A stretch of DNA of 12,904 bases. Origin: Bacteroidota bacterium. GTDB lineage: Bacteria; Bacteroidota; Bacteroidia; Flavobacteriales_D; Crocinitomicaceae. The stretch is taken from the NCBI GenBank assembly GCA_018825925.1, contig JAHKAT010000336.1, positions 1 through 12,904 on the forward strand. Direction: 5' to 3'. Numbering within the stretch: the stretch's first letter is position 1; each line of letters opens with the position of its first letter. Positions 8,201-12,904 of the stretch are shown here, piece after piece. Both the position numbers and the translations under genes were made by a program. The notes beneath the pieces are model-generated. The model was given only the letters and a program-made list of their open reading frames with translations. It did not search any database and had not been told where the DNA came from.

Positions 8201-9719
8201 CGGAAGATATTGGTTGGAAGTTTTTAATTATGAGGACTTTTATTTGTGGGATTTTCAGGAGAATTCACGCATTAAAATAGATATTGATGTAGATGCTAGT
8301 TCGTGGAATGATTATTTACTATTGGATCTAACAGGTCAAGGGTTTGGATTTACTGACAAAAATTCAAAACAACAATATTATTCTTTTAAAACTAAAAAAT
8401 GCACGGCAATTGAAAAACCAGACGATTACGATGATTTTTTAATTTACTTCGGCAACAACAATTGGTTAAGAAAAAAAGAAACAATTGATGGCCTAGTGAC
8501 AACAGTTTCAATAGGTTTAGGAAATGGGAAGAATGAAGTAGAAAAGTACGACCTAAGTTTTCAAGTAAAAGAAGCAAGTAATCTTTATTTCAAAACATCG
8601 ACCATTGACCGATCGAAAATTTTGCTCTCTAACTATGATCAATTATACCTAATAATAAATCAAGGAAAAAAAAGTGAGGTAGAAATTCTTGACTGGAAAG
8701 GATTCAACAAAGGAGAGTCTTTCGCGTTTTCAAAGGATGGAAATTCAATCAATTGTTTAAAAAAGATTTATGCTAATGAAGAAGACAAATCAATTACTCC
8801 AGGTATTTGGTTCATTCAATACGATCTTTTGAGCAAACAATACGACTCTGTTTTTTATACAACCTTTGACCACTCAAAATATGTTGGATTAAACAACAAT
8901 GGTGGTCAGTTGCGTTGGGTAAATGTATCAGAATCAATCGCTAAAGAAGAAGGCTTTTTCAATAGTGAGTCTGAAGACAGAAGCAAGATGAAACCACCGT
9001 CTTTTAATAAAACTCATGTAAAATTACTGCTCAATGAACAAGCCACACAGGAAGAAATTCTAACGGCAATGGATCTTTTTTTATCCAAGGCGAAGCTAGA
9101 AGATCAAGTGATTGTGTTTTTTGCTGGTCATGGAATACTTGACACGATGCTAAAATTCAATTTTGCTTCCTATGACATGGATTTTAACAAGCCGAATATG
9201 AAAGGTATTTCGTACGAATTGATTCTGGAAAAGCTAGGAAGATCATCGGCAATGCGGAGTCTATTATTGATGGACGCATGCCATTCAGGAACCATTTTTT
9301 CGGAGGTAAGGGCAAAACCTGGGCCAGACACGACGTCAGCAACGTTGAAGAATTCCAGAGGGTTTGAGACCGTAGTAAGAGGTAAACCGAAAAACAATAT
9401 TTCTGAAATTTATGACATTTTGTTCGGAGCAATGACAGACGAATACGGCGTTACTGTTTTAGCGGCTTCCTCAGGAGAAAACTTGGCTTATGAATCGAAA
9501 GAATTGAGTAACGGCGCCTTTACGGGTGCCTACATTGAGAGTATTCTTCAAACTTTCAGAGGAGTTGTGGGCGAAATTGATTCAACAAAACTCACTCCAA
9601 TTGGACTGAGTGATGAGCTGCTTTATTCCATGCGAAAAAAAGTACTCAACGACACCAATGGTCAACAGATACCGAGTGTACGGTCTTTGAATAAGAAGTC
9701 TAAGATTATGTTGTATTAA
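5268..9719 (+). CDS. Exported WD40 beta-propeller / caspase-like (C14) peptidase, caspase domain interrupted by an insert
   Basis: This 1483-residue protein begins with a signal peptide (residues 1-20, FPLTA then QSQ). About residues 30-720 are WD40-like blades; clear ones are near 40-75 (GKILLWSTKDFKVIKTI) and 665-705 (GTVEIYDTETLKRLGTM), enough for two propellers. Residues 717-765 (GHFAS, then FEEIKSNRNRPEKILE) are a linker typical of bacterial WD40-caspases. An Ig-like segment at 785-885 ends in PGENNLSVIAVDQNG. The caspase domain opens at 893 with DLYVLSVGISDYPEKRNDLT and ADKDALDL. It is then broken by about 310 beta-rich residues (about 935-1245) and resumes at VKLLLNEQATQEEIL (1251-1265). 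Both catalytic residues are present: His1288 in FFAGHG and Cys1338 in LMDACHSG. The frame is open throughout, so the insert is not a sequencing break. No Shine-Dalgarno sequence or clear promoter lies in the 114 bases upstream, so read-through from the M48 gene is possible. Substrate and activation are unknown. Confidence 0.93.
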   Translation: MKQLIWVSYFFNLLIFPLTAQSQPETQISLNFRDVHLANIDQVLPDQKGEHLVTADVNGKILLWSTKDFKVIKTIQEGTGARVTGMAWINDGNTLAATIGNQGRYVPNGERRSFSTFTQGDQLVFFRPYDSDSTRTVNVSTDILGCASDSTIMLSLGDGERREILGLQRSNTAIELFRINTQHIVSKAILTRKSQMIAFTEYNMDTETAFLDEYTLSLVNVETKQQLFSKKYIDEKVVSFLFNTEETALHVLIFNRPKQQLRIEELDLKSFKSKIYLEIEMIDAPNKALIQNDILNSPKVLLTGMFSSDYILHFVNGKLEIMKTGLEKREIKATIGAMSFIPNSDYLVFWNEINSYFGNNPECKVWNHQAGVNINRFYEPPRTKTKGIYLPNDHWMVFGTETNTEDFNMLSPLKPYFKFYQQGTFNNRFAQLKFTDYLAQKFGISFYSENVEYALDEASGNISFVAKLPGADVYSGRYAYLHYNLLNDQLDTTNTVKVDYMIPIEFVQSTNRLLVKDYMRGEQYKVIEADNAIDFKGEFLKVHLSKSGEYLLLMDKVGEMTIYSFDLKKYIYKRKNKGWGENESYKLGTGDSNEFWISFLTEDSLASTKKYFSIVFNCAEGKVEESNMDNTWISGVAISGDKSAIILDGLGVYLAENRVIPFDYFNTPTDISLNQKADRLMVSLSNGTVEIYDTETLKRLGTMHHPDSYSHVIVDHNGHFASNTRTDVFLMAKNKDVMVDFEEIKSNRNRPEKILELFGTPDEEYLRILNLTSATFQNKAGKITKNSEGPVILDLKIEGMTSFSTTTKKSIQLELNLLDLNADIVKLIVNNNERQVLQKELKILKGKKDIVTLEIFLFPGENNLSVIAVDQNGVHSPSHSRTIYSKSDDTKKGDLYVLSVGISDYPEKRNDLTFADKDALDLAMIYSDEIAVDIAEYQKKFLGKRHSVYNKHGQQHLEIRNYTGPYNSLLDLTQVDTSGRYWLEVFNYEDFYLWDFQENSRIKIDIDVDASSWNDYLLLDLTGQGFGFTDKNSKQQYYSFKTKKCTAIEKPDDYDDFLIYFGNNNWLRKKETIDGLVTTVSIGLGNGKNEVEKYDLSFQVKEASNLYFKTSTIDRSKILLSNYDQLYLIINQGKKSEVEILDWKGFNKGESFAFSKDGNSINCLKKIYANEEDKSITPGIWFIQYDLLSKQYDSVFYTTFDHSKYVGLNNNGGQLRWVNVSESIAKEEGFFNSESEDRSKMKPPSFNKTHVKLLLNEQATQEEILTAMDLFLSKAKLEDQVIVFFAGHGILDTMLKFNFASYDMDFNKPNMKGISYELILEKLGRSSAMRSLLLMDACHSGTIFSEVRAKPGPDTTSATLKNSRGFETVVRGKPKNNISEIYDILFGAMTDEYGVTVLAASSGENLAYESKELSNGAFTGAYIESILQTFRGVVGEIDSTKLTPIGLSDELLYSMRKKVLNDTNGQQIPSVRSLNKKSKIMLY

Positions 9720-9801
9720 TGAAATCAGTTTGTTGATTTTGAAGAGTGATAGTTGGATGTCAGACCAAGCAACTTCACTGCAAAGAATTAAGAAATTGCA
9801 A

Positions 9802-9851
9802 AAGGCCGTGATTGGTTTAGGGAGTAAGGGTAGACTTAAGGCCTGATTGTG
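9802..9851 (+). repeat. Imperfect 13-14 base direct repeat
   Basis: AAGGCCGTGATTGG at 9802-9815 is repeated as AAGGCCTGATTGTG at 9838-9851; the second copy lacks one base (the G after GGCC). The AGGCC/GGCCT parts also form a weak inverted pair. The repeat lies between the caspase-like gene and the promoter candidate of the CAP gene. It could be a protein-binding site, but two short copies are weak evidence. Confidence 0.3.
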
Positions 9852-9885
9852 CTTGAAATCAATAAAACTTTAAAAAAAGTCATTT

Positions 9886-9914
9886 TTTGGAACGCCTTTT
9901 GTCTACTAAAATTG
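9886..9914 (+). promoter_or_regulatory. Candidate Bacteroidota-type promoter of the CAP gene
   Basis: TTTG at 9886-9889 (-33 element) and TAAAATTG at 9907-9914 (-7 element, one mismatch to TAnnTTTG) are 17 bases apart, within the 17-23 range described for Bacteroidota. Transcription would begin around 9919-9921, leaving a very short, A-rich leader before the ATG at 9930. This suggests the CAP gene can be expressed separately from the peptidase genes. Confidence 0.4.
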
Positions 9915-9929
9915 TAGAATTAAAAAAAG

Positions 9930-10883
9930 ATGGAAAAGCGATGGATAATCTTATTATTTTGCTTTGTTGCTGGAAATCTAGCTGCTCAGAAGTCACTTAT
10001 TGCAAAACGAGCAGAAAAAATTTACACCCATGCCAATTTAAATACAGAGCAAAAAGACAATCGACTAAAAAGGTGGAATAAACTTCTGCCAAAACATGCT
10101 ACGGTTTGTTATTTCTTAAGCTTCAATGAACTCGATGCTTCAATAGAAAGTTCTAAAACAAAGGAGCAATTGAGACATTATAACAAGGCATTGACATGGG
10201 CGAAGAGGAGTATTAAAAATTCTGAGATGAAAGACACTTTTGAGAATGGGAAGTTGTTTGATCAATTTGAAATAGGGCTATCAAAATTCATTGAAAATCA
10301 AGTTCCAATTATAGAATTCGACGATTTGTTTCTTAAAACGGTGGAAATTTTTAATACAGTTTCAGCTCTTAATCCCTATGTTTTAGCCGCCCAACTAAAA
10401 GGAGAAGTGTATAATGATTCGACTTCAGGACTACCTAATCAAGATTTCTTTTTACCTGTTTTTTCAGAAAATGAAGAACGGGAATTTCTAATTATTTTGA
10501 ATAAAGCACGTATTGAAAAAGGAATGAACGTTCTTGAACTGGATGAGAGTTTGAGTAAAGCTTGTCGCTATCACGCGCAGGATATGGCTAAAGAAGATTA
10601 TTTTTCTCACCAAAGTAATGACCGAATTGTAGATGAACTGCACTACGTGGCAAGCACCTTTGACAGGATTCAAATTTTCGCACCTTTCTGTTTGTCCTGC
10701 TCAGAAAATATAGCAGCAGGAAACGGGACCGCTGTACAAACCTATCAGCAATGGTACAATTCTCCGGGGCATTATAAAAACATGTTTAATCCAAAAGCCA
10801 AAAAAATTGGCATAGGCTCTTTCTATTTTAAAGACAGTAGTTATGGATACTATTGGGTGATGAATACGAGTGGTGACTTTTAA
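9930..10883 (+). CDS. Exported CAP-superfamily (SCP/YkwD-like) protein
   Basis: The 317-residue protein starts with a signal peptide (residues 1-19, AGNLAA then QKS), which supports the ATG at 9930 over the Met 4 codons later. Residues 20-175 form a mostly helical region that I do not recognise. The CAP domain occupies about 180-317 and shows the family's features: FLIILNKARIEKG, His215 in RYHAQDMA, YFSHQ, Glu259 in CSENIAAG, His281 in NSPGHYKNMF and the terminal YYWVMNT strand. The two His and the Glu are the conserved cavity residues of CAP proteins. Bacterial members are secreted and mostly of unknown biochemical function; metal or lipid binding and peptidase activity have been proposed for relatives. 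It follows the caspase gene after 210 bases, in the same direction, and converges with the TPR gene. Its promoter candidate is immediately upstream. Confidence 0.92.
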   Translation: MEKRWIILLFCFVAGNLAAQKSLIAKRAEKIYTHANLNTEQKDNRLKRWNKLLPKHATVCYFLSFNELDASIESSKTKEQLRHYNKALTWAKRSIKNSEMKDTFENGKLFDQFEIGLSKFIENQVPIIEFDDLFLKTVEIFNTVSALNPYVLAAQLKGEVYNDSTSGLPNQDFFLPVFSENEEREFLIILNKARIEKGMNVLELDESLSKACRYHAQDMAKEDYFSHQSNDRIVDELHYVASTFDRIQIFAPFCLSCSENIAAGNGTAVQTYQQWYNSPGHYKNMFNPKAKKIGIGSFYFKDSSYGYYWVMNTSGDF

Positions 10884-10932
10884 TATAATTTCATTCTCCA
10901 GTTCAATAAAATTACAATCGATATTTTTTATG

Positions 10933-12904
10933 TTACTTGTATCCAGAGGGGTAGTATCCTTTGTTTTTGCTCATTTTTCTATATCGTTCAATGGCAACAC
11001 TATTGAATCCTTTGGTGTTTTGGTCACGCGAAAAATTTGCCATCCAAGTGTCTTCTTTTAAACCCAATTCATACTGCGCCATGGCCACACCTAAGTAACT
11101 TGCTTGATACGATTGTTCATTCAATTGGCGGAATAAATCAAGTGCTTGTTGGTACATTCCCACCTCTAGCATCATTTTCGCCTTCAAAGCCAAATAACTC
11201 ATTTTATCCTCTTTTCCCATACAAAACAAATAGCGGCCAAAGCGTTCAAGATTTATGTCGCCGTCTCGATAATTTTGCTGCATGTATTGTTCTTCAGCCA
11301 GGCCAAACATTCTACTCAAATAATAGCGATCATATTTTAAAATCACTTTCAATCCCTCTACCGTTCGATTGTCTTTTAGGCCCATGATGACTCTTTTTTC
11401 TACAGAGAAAATCAGCTCATCGATGAAAGCAGAACTATCTTTTAGCCCACTGCCCAATCGCTTCATTTGCTTGTATTCTTTTTCAGCGGCATTGTAGCGT
11501 CCTTCCTCCATGTGAAAGCGATACAAGGACTTATAAGCCTCAGTGTCTGTTGAATCAAGTTTTAAAGCTTCTTCCAAGATGAAAAGTTGATTATTTTTCT
11601 TCTCCATTTTCAAATACGTTTCATAGGTGAAAACTTTCCATTTGGAAGAATATTTAAAGTAAGAAGCTGAAGAATTCAACAGTGCTTTTGTTTCGTCAAA
11701 TTTTTTCTGAAGAACATAAATATTGGCTAAAGATTGAATACTTTCAAAGTGATAAGGACTTTTTCCTAAAGCAATTTTCAAATATTTTTCGGCTCCTGCC
11801 ATGTCCCTTTTTTCATAAAAAACCTTGGCCATTGCGTAATCTATCGCCGGATCGTACGCATTGAATTTTTGAGCTTCTTTTAAGAGCGTTATGCTTTTGT
11901 CATAGTCTTTTTTTGCTAAATAAAGGTCTACTATTCGCAAGCTAGCTTTAGTGTCATAGTAGTTTTCCAACAAGGGATTTGTCACCTCACCCTTCAAACT
12001 ACTTAAATAAATTTTGGCCTGTGAATGACTGGGTTTGATTTTCACGATCTTGTCATAATAGCGTATTGCCGATGAGGTGTCACCATCTTCACGATATAAA
12101 TCAGCTAATTGAGAAAGTAGTTCAAGATTATTCGGAGTGGAAACCAATGCCTTTTTATAAATAGTTTCTGCAAGTTTAACTCGTCCGCGCTTGGCTTCGA
12201 TAGTGCCTTCGAGTAAGGCGATTTCAGTGGAGGAGACTTCCAAGTTTTTTGATTTAATTTTTTCGAGCTGTTCAATGGCCAATTGCATTTCCAATTGATT
12301 GGTCTTTATTTTTGCTTGTAAAAGAGAGGTTGAACCGTCTGCCATTTCTTGGGCCTCAGCCTGATCTATTAAAGCTTGAGCTTGACCAATGTGCCCATTT
12401 TCAAGCCAAATTTGAGCTGAAACATTTTGAGGTTTCACCCATGTTGTGACTTTTTGGTGTGCTTTTTTCGTGTGTTCATGTGCCTGATCGACTTTGCCCA
12501 TTTTATGGTACAATTGCGACAATCCTATATTGATATAAGCGGCCACTGGATTCGCTTTTTCAAGGTCCAATAGTTTTCGTTCAATGTGGGCATAATCATT
12601 AAATTGTTCAGTTTGGATAATTTCCAAGCATCTTAAAAAAGTTTTCTTTTCGCTTAACTCTTCACTAAGATAATGCGTTGGACCTAAGAGCTCAAGAGCT
12701 TTTTCTAAATCAAGTGCGGCCTCAGAAAACTTCTCGTCGCCTATCAATGGTTTACCCGACAAATATTTGGTCAATATACGTTGTGCACGTTGAAGAAAGG
12801 CCACGGCCAAATCTTCCTTGATATTCTCTAAATCTTGAAGAGCTAGTTCTTTTTCTTTTTGCTTGTAAAGGTGGTAGGCACTTTGATTTGTCTCCCTTAA
12901 ATCA
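10933..12904 (-). CDS. Tetratricopeptide-repeat protein, N-terminus beyond the window (partial)
   Basis: The minus-strand frame is open from the TAA at 10935-10933 to the right edge, giving 656 visible residues. A TTG at 12810 could be read as a start, but the frame continues upstream without a stop (the 31 extra residues include KQKEKELALQDLENIKED), so the gene very probably begins outside the window. Helical repeats fill nearly the whole length. Clear TPR units include LYREDGDTSSAIRYYDKIVK with the following IKPSHSQAKIYL, KVFYEKRDMAGAEKYLKIAL with GKSPYHFESIQSLANIYVL, and FHMEEGRYNAAEKEYKQMKR. The first visible stretch looks coiled-coil-like. No catalytic motif and no transmembrane segment is visible. 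TPR arrays bind partner proteins; the partner is unknown. It converges with the CAP gene, with 49 bases and no obvious terminator hairpin between them. It could be the C-terminal part of a larger multidomain protein. Confidence 0.88.
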   Translation of the reverse strand, partial: DLRETNQSAYHLYKQKEKELALQDLENIKEDLAVAFLQRAQRILTKYLSGKPLIGDEKFSEAALDLEKALELLGPTHYLSEELSEKKTFLRCLEIIQTEQFNDYAHIERKLLDLEKANPVAAYINIGLSQLYHKMGKVDQAHEHTKKAHQKVTTWVKPQNVSAQIWLENGHIGQAQALIDQAEAQEMADGSTSLLQAKIKTNQLEMQLAIEQLEKIKSKNLEVSSTEIALLEGTIEAKRGRVKLAETIYKKALVSTPNNLELLSQLADLYREDGDTSSAIRYYDKIVKIKPSHSQAKIYLSSLKGEVTNPLLENYYDTKASLRIVDLYLAKKDYDKSITLLKEAQKFNAYDPAIDYAMAKVFYEKRDMAGAEKYLKIALGKSPYHFESIQSLANIYVLQKKFDETKALLNSSASYFKYSSKWKVFTYETYLKMEKKNNQLFILEEALKLDSTDTEAYKSLYRFHMEEGRYNAAEKEYKQMKRLGSGLKDSSAFIDELIFSVEKRVIMGLKDNRTVEGLKVILKYDRYYLSRMFGLAEEQYMQQNYRDGDINLERFGRYLFCMGKEDKMSYLALKAKMMLEVGMYQQALDLFRQLNEQSYQASYLGVAMAQYELGLKEDTWMANFSRDQNTKGFNSVAIERYRKMSKNKGYYPSGYK

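Noticed and set aside
9887..10081. 64-codon plus-strand frame overlapping the promoter region and start of the CAP gene
   Set aside because: It lies mostly over the CAP coding sequence in another frame; the CAP frame has a signal peptide and conserved domain residues, this one has neither.
2389..10883. Type IX secretion C-terminal sorting domain on the exported proteins
   Set aside because: None of the five C-termini shows the expected beta-sandwich sorting-domain pattern, so only Sec-type export is supported by the sequence.
10884..10932. Possible bidirectional terminator between the convergent CAP and TPR genes
   Set aside because: The 49 bases are AT-rich with a T-run, but I could not find a convincing GC-containing hairpin before it.
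11037..11387. 116-codon plus-strand frame opposite the TPR gene
   Set aside because: It is antisense to a well-supported TPR reading frame, has no family features and an odd composition typical of a shadow frame.

Overview
The window looks like a chromosomal stretch from an AT-rich member of the Bacteroidota, probably Flavobacteriales-like. The evidence is indirect: several short, hydrophobic signal peptides ending in A-Q, start codons that mostly lack a Shine-Dalgarno sequence, a promoter resembling the Bacteroidota TTTG/TAnnTTTG type, an ECF sigma factor overlapping a probable anti-sigma gene, and a WD40-caspase fusion of a type known from this phylum. I recognise no tRNA, rRNA, CRISPR array, insertion sequence or phage gene.

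Layout. The left edge (minus strand) holds the first 23 codons of a probable anti-sigma factor and, overlapping it by one base, a complete ECF sigma-70 factor with an ECF-type AAC-N17-GTC element just upstream. A 300-base divergent intergenic region follows. On the plus strand, 854-9719 holds four large genes. The first three are only 2 and 5 bases apart: an exported coiled-coil protein with a beta-rich, possibly outer-membrane C-terminus; a papain-like (C1) cysteine peptidase; and an M48-type zinc peptidase with TPR-like repeats. After 114 bases comes a 1483-residue exported beta-propeller/caspase-like (C14) protein. After a further 210 bases with its own promoter candidate, an exported CAP (SCP/YkwD) protein is encoded at 9930-10883. 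A minus-strand TPR protein converges on it and runs off the right edge.

How they may work together (inference). All five plus-strand proteins begin with a signal peptide or signal-like segment, so the products should act in the periplasm or at the cell surface. Three are peptidases of unrelated clans (CA, MA, CD) with all recognisable catalytic residues present. The others carry coiled-coil, barrel-like, TPR or propeller regions suited to scaffolding. This suggests an envelope-located proteolytic module, perhaps a cascade or a surface maturation/degradation machine. The most unusual single feature is the caspase domain: its N-terminal strand and its catalytic half are separated by about 310 residues of beta-rich, WD40-like sequence. 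The sequence does not show whether the adjacent ECF/anti-sigma pair controls the module; no copy of the ECF element was found in front of the peptidase genes.
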